From positions 1-14,006 of the forward strand of contig PWHO01000199.1 of NCBI GenBank assembly GCA_003555385.1: DNA of 14,006 bases. Direction: 5' to 3'. Source of the stretch: Bacteroidales bacterium. GTDB taxonomy: Bacteria; Bacteroidota; Bacteroidia; Bacteroidales; UBA7960. Position numbers and translations under genes: made by a program. Each line of letters begins with the position of its first letter. The stretch's first letter is position 1. Shown here one piece after another: positions 7,262 to 14,006 of the stretch. The notes beneath the pieces are model-generated. The model saw nothing but the letters and a program-made list of their open reading frames with translations, had not been told where the DNA came from and did not search any database.

Positions 7262-8389
7262 ATGCAGTTCAGAGATGTAATCGGACATGACCACATTAAG
7301 GGGCAGCTCATGGCCAACGTTCAGGCCGGACGCATCAGTCATGCCCAGCTGTTTCTCGGGCCTGATGACAGCGGAACCCTGGCCATTGCACTGGCATACG
7401 CCCGCTTCATTCTCTGCCATGATAAAGGGGAAGATGATTCCTGCGGCAAATGCCCGTCATGCCTCAAGTTTAGTAAGCTTGCCCATCCAGACCTGCATTT
7501 TTTCTTTCCCTCTGCACCCAACCAGGAGCACAAGAAAGATGTCAGCAGCAAACTGTTTCTTCCACGCTGGAGAGAAATTCTGGAGGGAACCCCGTATTTC
7601 ACCTACCGGCAGTGGCTCGAACATCTGGGAATAGAAAACAAACAAGCAATTATCAATACCGAAGACTGCAATAACATCATCAGGGCATTGGGGCTGAAAT
7701 CATACGAGGGCAAATACAAGATTATTTTCGTATACATGACAGAAAAATTGTATTATGCCGCAGCACCCAAATTGTTGAAAGTACTGGAGGAACCCCCAAA
7801 AAACACCCTGTTTCTGATGGTTTCAGAAAACAAGGACCTTGTTCTGAACACCATTCTTTCCCGCACCCAGATCCTGAAAGTTTCCCACCCATCAGAGGAG
7901 GAGATCAGCCAGGCCCTGGCAGAAAAAACCGGGACTGACCCGGCACGGGCAAAGCAGATTGCTTTCCTGTCTGACGGAAGTGTATCTGAGGCATTGCGGC
8001 TGGTCAAACATAGCGGGGAAGTAATGGCTGACTTTGATTCTTTCAGGGAGTGGATGCGCTATTGCTACAAGAAAGACACTTCCAAGATCATTAAATGGGC
8101 CGAGGAGACTTCCCGGGGGGGCAGGGAAAAACAAAAATCATTTTTTCAATATGGCCTGAAGATCTTTCGCCTGTGTCTGCTTCACAATTATGATGCAGCC
8201 TCGCTCATCCGCCTGGAAGGCGAAGAAAAAGACTTTATCAGCAAGTTTTCTCCCTTTATCAACCACCGCAATGCCATACAGATTGTAGCAGCATTCAACA
8301 CTGCCATTACCCACCTGGAAAGGAACGCCAATCCGAAGATATTGTTTACTGATCTTTCCTTTCAGCTGGTCAGACTGATGCACAGTTAG
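7262..8389 (+). CDS. holB: DNA polymerase III delta' subunit, clamp loader
   Basis: Delta' is a fixed subunit of the clamp-loader complex that opens the beta clamp for loading onto primed DNA. The 375-residue product has an AAA+ fold beginning FRDVIGHDHIKGQL, then HAQLFLGPDDSGTLAIALAYA at the P-loop position. The P-loop is degenerate: the Lys of GxxxxGK is Thr39. Four cysteines (52, 61, 64, 67; CGKCPSC) form the zinc module of clamp-loader ATPases, and LKVLEEPPKNTLFLMV (172-187) with SRT (200-202) is the Sensor 1/arginine-finger region. The C-terminal part is the helical collar, with less recognisable sequence. The frame could be extended to TTG 7238, but that codon is part of the -7 box of the promoter, so ATG 7262 is the start. 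ricT follows after 53 nt and has its own promoter. Confidence 0.93.
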   Translation: MQFRDVIGHDHIKGQLMANVQAGRISHAQLFLGPDDSGTLAIALAYARFILCHDKGEDDSCGKCPSCLKFSKLAHPDLHFFFPSAPNQEHKKDVSSKLFLPRWREILEGTPYFTYRQWLEHLGIENKQAIINTEDCNNIIRALGLKSYEGKYKIIFVYMTEKLYYAAAPKLLKVLEEPPKNTLFLMVSENKDLVLNTILSRTQILKVSHPSEEEISQALAEKTGTDPARAKQIAFLSDGSVSEALRLVKHSGEVMADFDSFREWMRYCYKKDTSKIIKWAEETSRGGREKQKSFFQYGLKIFRLCLLHNYDAASLIRLEGEEKDFISKFSPFINHRNAIQIVAAFNTAITHLERNANPKILFTDLSFQLVRLMHS

Positions 8390-8413
8390 CCTCAACAGAA
8401 CCAGATATTTTGC

Positions 8414-8421
8414 TAACTTTG
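8414..8421 (+). promoter_or_regulatory. ricT promoter, -7 element TAACTTTG
   Basis: TAACTTTG is a perfect TAnnTTTG element, 24 nt after the holB stop codon. A TTTTG lies 1 nt upstream (8408-8412), but no TTTG is present at the normal -33 distance. The predicted start of transcription is near 8428, which excludes translation starts upstream of that point. Confidence 0.6.
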
Positions 8422-8442
8422 CAACAACAAAAAAGAGGCACT

Positions 8443-9633
8443 TTGGACAAAAACAATCATAAAGAAGAGGCATTCCTGACAAGGGGTTGTAAATGTGCCC
8501 CGCAACCACACACGCGGCAGCTGGATGTGTTCAAACACTCCTGCAATAAACTGGATGCCCGTGACTGGCTTGAGAAAATCAAGCCGCCGGAAGTATTTCC
8601 CTCAAACGATTCGGTAGAGGTGCGCTTTAAAAACAGCCGGAAGGACTTTTTCAGGGCCTCGCCAGATCTGGATCTCCACACAGGGGATATCGTTGCAGTG
8701 GAGGCATCCCCGGGTCATGACATCGGCATCGTCACGCTGACAGGTGAAGTGGTGAAGCTCCAGATGAAAAGCAAGAAAGTTGACCCGAAATCAACGGAGT
8801 TGCGGCGGGTTTACAGGAAAGCCAAGGTATCGGACATTGAAAAATGGGTAACCGCCGTCCGCCAGGAAGATTCAACCATGTTTCGCTCAAGAGAGATCGC
8901 CTCTTCACTGAAACTGAATATGAAGATCAGCGATGTCGAGTACCAGGGCGATCGCACCAAGGCCGTATTTTACTACACGGCCGACGACCGTGTCGACTTT
9001 CGGGAACTGATCCGTGTGCTGGCAGACGCTTTCGGCGTACGCATTGAAATGCGCCAAATCGGGATGCGTCAGGAAGCCAGTCGTCTTGGGGGGATCGGAT
9101 CATGTGGCAGGGAATTGTGTTGCGCCACCTGGCTGACCAGTTTCCGCTCAGTATCAACCAACAGCGCCCGCACCCAGCAACTGACACTTAATCCGCAAAA
9201 GCTCGCCGGGCAGTGCAGCAAACTCAAATGCTGCATCAACTATGAGAATGCCTGCTACGAAGACATCATTAAAGACTTTCCCGATACCAATAAAGAACTG
9301 CTAACCAAAGCGGGCACCGCAACATTCCAGAAAATGGATGTAATGAAACAGGAAATCGGTTACCAGTATACCAATAAGCCCGGACAGGTAATTATGCTTT
9401 CGGCAGAAAGGGTAAGGGAAATCATTCGTATAAATGAAAGCGGCCAGCAGCCTGAGGAATTACAGGACAAACTCGCGTCAGAGGATCAGGTCGCTGAGGA
9501 AGTCGTACAGGATTCCGGAAATAGCGGACTGGAAGACAGCCTTACACGCTTTGACAGTCCCAAAAAGAACAAGAAAAGCAAACGCCGCAGGAACAGAAAG
9601 CCCAAAAACAACCGGAAACCATCGGAAAAGTAG
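8443..9633 (+). CDS. ricT: RicT/YaaT family PSP1-domain protein
   Basis: A cytoplasmic protein of the PSP1 family. In Bacillus subtilis the homologue RicT works with RicA and RicF in an iron-sulfur complex that supports RNase Y-dependent mRNA processing; the Bacteroidota role is not established. Numbering is from TTG 8443 (396 residues). The PSP1 core is visible as VEVRFKNSRKDFFR (58-71) and GDIVAVEASPGHDIGIVTLT, then GVRIEMRQIGMRQEASRLGG (198-217). Conserved cysteines follow: GSCGRELCC (221, 226, 227), C258, CC 263-264 and C271, with an additional CKC pair at 16 and 18. The tail from about 375 is very Lys/Arg-rich and may bind RNA; this is inference. No in-frame ATG exists before codon 146, and the TTG at 8410 lies upstream of the predicted transcript start, so TTG 8443 is the best start. 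It probably shares a transcript with gldH, 15 nt downstream. Confidence 0.9.
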   Translation: MDKNNHKEEAFLTRGCKCAPQPHTRQLDVFKHSCNKLDARDWLEKIKPPEVFPSNDSVEVRFKNSRKDFFRASPDLDLHTGDIVAVEASPGHDIGIVTLTGEVVKLQMKSKKVDPKSTELRRVYRKAKVSDIEKWVTAVRQEDSTMFRSREIASSLKLNMKISDVEYQGDRTKAVFYYTADDRVDFRELIRVLADAFGVRIEMRQIGMRQEASRLGGIGSCGRELCCATWLTSFRSVSTNSARTQQLTLNPQKLAGQCSKLKCCINYENACYEDIIKDFPDTNKELLTKAGTATFQKMDVMKQEIGYQYTNKPGQVIMLSAERVREIIRINESGQQPEELQDKLASEDQVAEEVVQDSGNSGLEDSLTRFDSPKKNKKSKRRRNRKPKNNRKPSEK

Positions 9634-9648
9634 CCCACCCACCGCATT

Positions 9649-10116
9649 ATGAAACGATCAGCGATACAGGGTTTCATTATTTTATTATGGCTGTATATGA
9701 CAGCATGCCAGCCCAATGTGGCCTATCATGAAACCCGATCCGTATCTTCTGAGGGATGGGATTACCGGGATGGCATTCTTTTTGAGGCCGAAATCAGTGA
9801 TACACTGACCCTGCATGAGTTATACCTTGATGTCCGGAACACCATTGACTACCCCTACAGCAACCTTTTCCTTTTCATGGAGATCGAATTTCCTGACAAC
9901 AGGACACTGCATGACACCATTGAGTGCGTGCTTGCCGACCAGAGAGGAGAATGGACCGGAAAGGGAATCGGGCAGATGCGTTCAAACCGCTTCTTATTCC
10001 GCGATGAAGTGTGGTTTCCGGTTGAAGGAACTTATACTTTTCGTATTCAGCACGGAATGCGTGACGAAAAACTGGAAGGCCTCTCAGACCTTGGCATCCG
10101 CATTGAGAGAAAATAA
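9649..10116 (+). CDS. gldH: Gliding-motility lipoprotein GldH
   Basis: GldH is a cell-envelope lipoprotein required for gliding in Flavobacterium johnsoniae and also kept in many non-gliding Bacteroidota; its biochemical role is unknown. The 155-residue product has a lipoprotein signal peptide (MKRSAIQGFIILLWLYMTAC) with lipidated Cys20. The mature part shows the family pattern: LHELYLDVRNTIDYPYSNLF, TLHDTIECVLADQRGEWTGK with GIG, and FPVEGTYTFRIQHGMR, ending DLGIRIE. Length is typical. It starts 15 nt after ricT and is followed 46 nt later by the PBP1A gene, an order seen widely in the phylum. Gliding itself cannot be inferred from gldH alone. Confidence 0.95.
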   Translation: MKRSAIQGFIILLWLYMTACQPNVAYHETRSVSSEGWDYRDGILFEAEISDTLTLHELYLDVRNTIDYPYSNLFLFMEIEFPDNRTLHDTIECVLADQRGEWTGKGIGQMRSNRFLFRDEVWFPVEGTYTFRIQHGMRDEKLEGLSDLGIRIERK

Positions 10117-10144
10117 TAAAGACACGGGATCGGCGTTTTGTTAT

Positions 10145-10152
10145 TAACTTTA
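10145..10152 (+). promoter_or_regulatory. Candidate -7 element before PBP1A, TAACTTTA
   Basis: TAACTTTA matches TAnnTTTG at seven of eight positions and lies 10 nt before ATG 10163; a TTTTG sits 4 nt upstream. There is no -33 match. It may be a weak internal promoter, or chance in a short A/T-rich gap, in which case PBP1A depends on read-through from gldH. Confidence 0.3.
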
Positions 10153-10162
10153 ACCATGATTT

Positions 10163-12418
10163 ATGACAAGCAAGATTTTCGTAAAACGTAAATATAAACG
10201 CTTATTCTGGGCGCTGTTCGCCACACCCGTTGTACTTGTTTTCCTGCTTTTTTTTACCATCTCCATCGGATGGTGGGGGTTCATGCCCTCGTTTGAAGAA
10301 CTGGAAAACCCCAGGAGCAACCTGGCCAGTGAAATTTATTCAGCCGACGGAGAATTACTGGGAACTTTTTATATCCATAACCGTTCCAACATCCAGTATG
10401 AAGACCTTTCCCCGCATCTGGTCAACGCCCTTCTGGCCACGGAGGATATTCGTTTCCGTTATCATTCGGGAGTTGACATCAGAAGTATATTCCGGGTATT
10501 GTTCCGCAACATCATCGGCGGGCAACGCAGTGCCGGAGGCGGAAGCACCCTGAGCCAACAGCTGGCAAAAAACCTGTTTCCCCGGCAGCAAAACCTCTCC
10601 ACCGCACAAATCGTGATCATCAAATTCAAGGAGTGGGTAACCGCCGCACGACTGGAAAGAAATTATACCAAGGATGAGATCATTGCCATGTATCTCAACA
10701 CGGTTGATTTCGGCAGCCATGCTTTCGGAATCAAATCTGCCGCCAAAACTTATTTCAACACCGAACCTGATGGACTGCAAAAGGAGGAGGCGGCCGTGCT
10801 GGTGGGGCAACTGAAAGCTCCCTCATGGTACCACCCGGTCAGGAATCCCGAACGGGCGTTAAGCCGCAGGCAGGTTGTTCTGACCCAGATGGCCAGGTAT
10901 GAATACATCACAAGAGAAGAACTGGATTCACTGCGCAATATTCCACTGGACATGTCGCAATTCCAGGTGCAGGACCACCACACCGGTATTGCCACTTATT
11001 TGCGGGAGTACCTGAGAACGGAACTGCGGGAATGGGGAAGGTCAAGAACGAAACCCGACGGTTCCCACTATGACATTTACCGTGACGGTCTCAGGATCTA
11101 TACCACCATTGACTCCCGCATGCAACAATATGCCGAAGAGGCAGTGAAGGAGCACATGGCCAATTATCTTCAGCCTGAATTCTACAGGCACTGGCGGGGC
11201 TACACCAATGCCCCCTATGATACGGATCTGACCAATGAACAGGTAGAATCCAATATCAGAAATTCGGTCAGGCGGTCAGACCGCTTCCACAATATGCGCG
11301 CCCAGGGTTACTCAGATGAGGAGATTCTGGCCAGCTTTGAGGAACCCTTACCCATGCAAGTTTTTTCATGGGAAGGAAGTGTGGATACCGTGATGACCCC
11401 AATGGACTCGATCTGGCATCACAAGCATTTTCTTAATGCAGGAATGATGTCGGTGGAACCACATACCGGTAATGTAAAAGCCTATGTTGGGGGGAATGAT
11501 TTCCGGCATTTCAAGTTTGATCATGTCACCGGCAGTCGCCGCCAGGTCGGATCGGTCTTTAAACCATTTCTCTATACCCTGGCCATGCAGGAAGGGGAAT
11601 TCGGCCCGTGCACGCAAGTTCCCAATACCCCGGTAACCTTCGAGCTTTGGGATGGCACCTTATGGACACCGAAAAACTCAAGCGACGACAGAGAGGGAGA
11701 AATGGTGGCTCTGCAATGGGCCCTGGCGAACTCTGTAAATTATGTATCGGCTTACCTTATGAGACGCTACAGCCCTGAAGCACTGGTCAGACTGGTCAGA
11801 CGAATGGGCGTGCAAAGCCCGATGGATGCAGTTCCCGCTATTTCCCTCGGCACGCCGGATCTGTCGGTTTACGAGATCGTGGGAGCCATGTCTTCCTACG
11901 CAAACAAAGGTGTATATATCGAGCCTACTTTCGTCACCCACATCGAAGACCAGAGCGGCAATCTGATTGAGGCATTTGTTCCGGACCGCCAGGAAGCGAT
12001 GAACGAAGAAACTGCCTGGCTGATGCTGGAGCTCATGAAAGGAGTGGTATCAGAGGGTACCGGACGGCGGCTGAACTTCAGGTATGGTTTTGACCACCCC
12101 ATTGCCGGTAAAACGGGTACCACCCAGAGTAACTCAGACGGCTGGTTTGTGGGCATCACCCCCGACCTGGTATCCGGTGTTTGGGTTGGAGGTGAAGACC
12201 GGGGCATCAGATTCAGGGATCTTTCGCTGGGTCAGGGTGCCAACACCGCACTGCCTGTCTGGGCCAAGTTTATGACCAGGGTATATGAGGATGACAGCCT
12301 GAACATCAGCATGGATGATTTTGAAATGCCCCTGCAGCCACCGGACATAGAGACCGACTGTTCCAAAACAGAACAACAGGAAACCCCCAGGGACGCCTTC
12401 AGAAGAGAGATCTTCTGA
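10163..12418 (+). CDS. mrcA: Bifunctional class A penicillin-binding protein 1A
   Basis: A membrane-anchored enzyme that polymerises lipid II into glycan strands and cross-links the stem peptides. The 751-residue product has a cytoplasmic basic N terminus and one membrane segment (about 14-38). The GT51 glycosyltransferase domain shows EDIRFRYHSG (catalytic Glu94), GGGSTLSQQLAKNLF (125-139), KFKEW (154-158), and LNTVDFGSHAFGIKSAA. The transpeptidase domain has SVFK (nucleophile Ser464, Lys467), SVN (524-526) and KTGT (650-653). All catalytic motifs are intact, so both activities are expected. The short tail after about 720 is acidic and variable. Start ATG 10163 is used; an ATG 7 nt upstream is out of frame. 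Its TGA overlaps an ATG (TGATG, 12416-12420) that opens only 22 codons and is not the porZ start. mltF lies about 3 kb away but is transcribed separately. Confidence 0.96.
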   Translation: MTSKIFVKRKYKRLFWALFATPVVLVFLLFFTISIGWWGFMPSFEELENPRSNLASEIYSADGELLGTFYIHNRSNIQYEDLSPHLVNALLATEDIRFRYHSGVDIRSIFRVLFRNIIGGQRSAGGGSTLSQQLAKNLFPRQQNLSTAQIVIIKFKEWVTAARLERNYTKDEIIAMYLNTVDFGSHAFGIKSAAKTYFNTEPDGLQKEEAAVLVGQLKAPSWYHPVRNPERALSRRQVVLTQMARYEYITREELDSLRNIPLDMSQFQVQDHHTGIATYLREYLRTELREWGRSRTKPDGSHYDIYRDGLRIYTTIDSRMQQYAEEAVKEHMANYLQPEFYRHWRGYTNAPYDTDLTNEQVESNIRNSVRRSDRFHNMRAQGYSDEEILASFEEPLPMQVFSWEGSVDTVMTPMDSIWHHKHFLNAGMMSVEPHTGNVKAYVGGNDFRHFKFDHVTGSRRQVGSVFKPFLYTLAMQEGEFGPCTQVPNTPVTFELWDGTLWTPKNSSDDREGEMVALQWALANSVNYVSAYLMRRYSPEALVRLVRRMGVQSPMDAVPAISLGTPDLSVYEIVGAMSSYANKGVYIEPTFVTHIEDQSGNLIEAFVPDRQEAMNEETAWLMLELMKGVVSEGTGRRLNFRYGFDHPIAGKTGTTQSNSDGWFVGITPDLVSGVWVGGEDRGIRFRDLSLGQGANTALPVWAKFMTRVYEDDSLNISMDDFEMPLQPPDIETDCSKTEQQETPRDAFRREIF

Positions 12419-12461
12419 TGAACTCCGGCACGGGGTCAACGCAACACATACACATCCTCCA

Positions 12462-14006
12462 ATGCGCAGCCTGCAACAACTTCTGATGCTGACAGCCCTC
12501 ATGGTATTGCTACCGGAGCTGAAAGCGGATGTTCCCGTGGGCCACTGGCGACATCACCTGCCCAATAACCGAATCTTTCATATCGCAGAAACCCCCGGCC
12601 GCATCGTGGGCGCCACCGCCTACGGACTGGTGGTATTCAACAAGAACGACAACAGCGTCGAAAGGATCAGCAAAGTGCACGGGATGAGTGATTTCGGTAT
12701 ATCTGCGATAAGTTGGTCAGCCGGGCAGGAAACCCTTTTGGTAGGATACGAAAACGGCAACCTGGATGTGATCAGGGGAAACGAATTTGTCAATATCCCC
12801 GATATCATGCAGGCTTCCATACTGGGAAGCAAGAAGATCAACAGTATGGAGACCCGTGGCGACCGGATATTGCTGGCCTGCGATTTTGGCATCATTGAAT
12901 TCGATGCAGACAACTACCTGGTTTTGGATACCTGGTTCATCGGCCCTTTTGGCAGCATGGTCAATGTCAATGACCTGGCAATTTCCGGCGGACATATTTT
13001 TGCCGCAACCAATGCGGGGCTCCTCCGGGCACCCCTTGATGGCTCCAACCTTGCCGACTACCGTTTTTGGGAAAGATTAGAAGTCAGCGGGCAGAGTAAC
13101 GAGGTATTCACCCGCCTGGGGGCTTTTACCAATAGGGTATTTGCATTGCGTAAAACGGATACTGCAGACCAGATCTACATGTCAGACCAGGATAGCTGGG
13201 TTCCGTTTAATTCTCCGGAAAATGATTATCAGCAAATCAACAACCTGGCCATCAGCGGAGACCACCTTCTTGTTTCTGCTCCGGGCAAACTGGACGTTTA
13301 CGACAGTAACCTGGAAAGGATCCGGCGGGTGGAAAGCTATCATCCGGGTGAAGTCACGGCAAACGATGCCATACTGGCTGCAGACGGGAAACTCTGGATC
13401 GCTGACCACCACAGGGGGCTTGCCAGGGAAAAAAATACCAATGATTTTGAAACGATTATACTTCCGGGACCACCTGAACCAGACGCATTTGGTCTGGCAG
13501 CGGGTCACGGACGGGTATGGGTTGCCCCGGGCACAGTCACCTATGGCGGAGAACACGACTGGATCCAGCATGGTGTTTTCCTGTTTGAAAGAGGCAGGTG
13601 GCGGGGCTTCAACCGTTTCCGGTTCCCTGAGCTGGAACCTGTATCAGATATCATCAGGATCAGTACCGATCCGCGCAACCCGGACCGCGCCTTCGCGGCA
13701 GCCTGGAACGGAGGGCTGGTGGAGCTGAACCCTGAAGGAGTGGTGCAATTGTTTGACGACTCAAACAGCCCCCTCCAAAAACGGGCCATCATCGAAGACA
13801 GGCTTCGTGTGGGAGGCACTGCCGTCGACAACCAAGGCAATGTATGGGTCACCAACTCCGAGGTAGACACTCCGCTACTGGTCAAAAAACCTTCGGGTGA
13901 CTGGATGGCATTCAGCAGCGGAGGCACTTTCGGGTCACAAACACTGGTAGGAGATCTTGTAATTGATGACAGCGGCCAGAAATGGGTCATTCTTCCACGC
14001 AATGGC
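12462..14006 (+). CDS. porZ: PorZ-like type IX secretion surface protein, 3' end outside window
   Basis: The reading frame from ATG 12462 stays open to the window edge, giving 515 residues of a protein whose family members are several hundred residues longer. Residues 1-22 are a signal peptide with likely cleavage after LPELKA. The mature start, DVPVGHWRHHLPNNR, and the block GMSDFGISAISW followed by LLVGYENGNLDVI and INSMETRGDRILLACDFGII are typical of the PorZ N-terminal beta-propeller. Propeller-like repeats continue (GKLWIADHHRGLA, GNVWVTNSEVDTPLL, GQKWVILP). The T9SS C-terminal signal would lie beyond the edge. In Porphyromonas gingivalis PorZ is a surface component of the PorU-PorV-PorQ-PorZ attachment complex and binds anionic LPS. 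The gene begins 43 nt after the PBP1A stop codon, with no promoter element in the gap, so co-transcription is likely. A generic ligand-binding propeller protein is the main alternative. Confidence 0.85.
   Translation, partial: MRSLQQLLMLTALMVLLPELKADVPVGHWRHHLPNNRIFHIAETPGRIVGATAYGLVVFNKNDNSVERISKVHGMSDFGISAISWSAGQETLLVGYENGNLDVIRGNEFVNIPDIMQASILGSKKINSMETRGDRILLACDFGIIEFDADNYLVLDTWFIGPFGSMVNVNDLAISGGHIFAATNAGLLRAPLDGSNLADYRFWERLEVSGQSNEVFTRLGAFTNRVFALRKTDTADQIYMSDQDSWVPFNSPENDYQQINNLAISGDHLLVSAPGKLDVYDSNLERIRRVESYHPGEVTANDAILAADGKLWIADHHRGLAREKNTNDFETIILPGPPEPDAFGLAAGHGRVWVAPGTVTYGGEHDWIQHGVFLFERGRWRGFNRFRFPELEPVSDIIRISTDPRNPDRAFAAAWNGGLVELNPEGVVQLFDDSNSPLQKRAIIEDRLRVGGTAVDNQGNVWVTNSEVDTPLLVKKPSGDWMAFSSGGTFGSQTLVGDLVIDDSGQKWVILPRNG

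Noticed and set aside
12418..12486. ATG overlapping the PBP1A stop (TGATG) as a coupled porZ start
   Set aside because: It is out of frame with porZ and stops after 22 codons.
13141..13728. 195-codon plus-strand frame within porZ
   Set aside because: The porZ frame is open through the same bases and reads as propeller repeats, so this is an out-of-frame shadow and not evidence of a frameshift.

Overview
The window comes from a member of the Bacteroidota. Three things point there. The gene string holB–ricT–gldH–PBP1A is a familiar Bacteroidota neighbourhood. GldH and PorZ are found essentially only in that phylum. Three coding regions are preceded by a perfect TAnnTTTG, the Bacteroidota -7 promoter element. 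Genes start without Shine-Dalgarno sites, and base composition is about half G+C by eye. A finer placement (Bacteroidia-like) is only a guess.

Layout. Bases 1-196 hold a non-coding array of short GC-rich hairpins set in A/C-rich linkers, including an almost perfect 64-bp tandem duplication. It runs up to the start codon of a ZnuD-like TonB-dependent outer-membrane receptor (197-2455). A strong intrinsic terminator and a Bacteroidota promoter then separate the receptor from polA (DNA polymerase I, 2616-5420). polA converges on an mltF-type lytic transglycosylase on the minus strand (5500-7026). A divergent intergenic region follows, and then a plus-strand cluster: holB (clamp-loader delta'), ricT (PSP1/YaaT family), gldH (lipoprotein), a bifunctional class A penicillin-binding protein, and porZ, which runs off the right edge after 515 codons.

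How the genes work together. polA and holB serve DNA replication. mltF and PBP1A cut and build peptidoglycan respectively. gldH and porZ belong to the gliding/type IX secretion (T9SS) cell-surface machinery, so the cell probably has a T9SS. The TonB receptor imports a scarce nutrient, possibly a metal. ricT to porZ are tightly spaced and look mostly co-transcribed, with promoters visible in front of holB and ricT and a weaker candidate in front of PBP1A.

The coding content is ordinary core Bacteroidota genome, and I see no defence system, CRISPR array, prophage or transposase. The least explained item is the hairpin array at the left edge. Its stems differ in sequence while staying paired, and the loop-proximal bases are constant, which suggests a repeat family selected for structure. 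Three start codons (polA, holB, ricT) are moved downstream of the longest-ORF start because promoter or terminator elements lie inside the longer reading frames.
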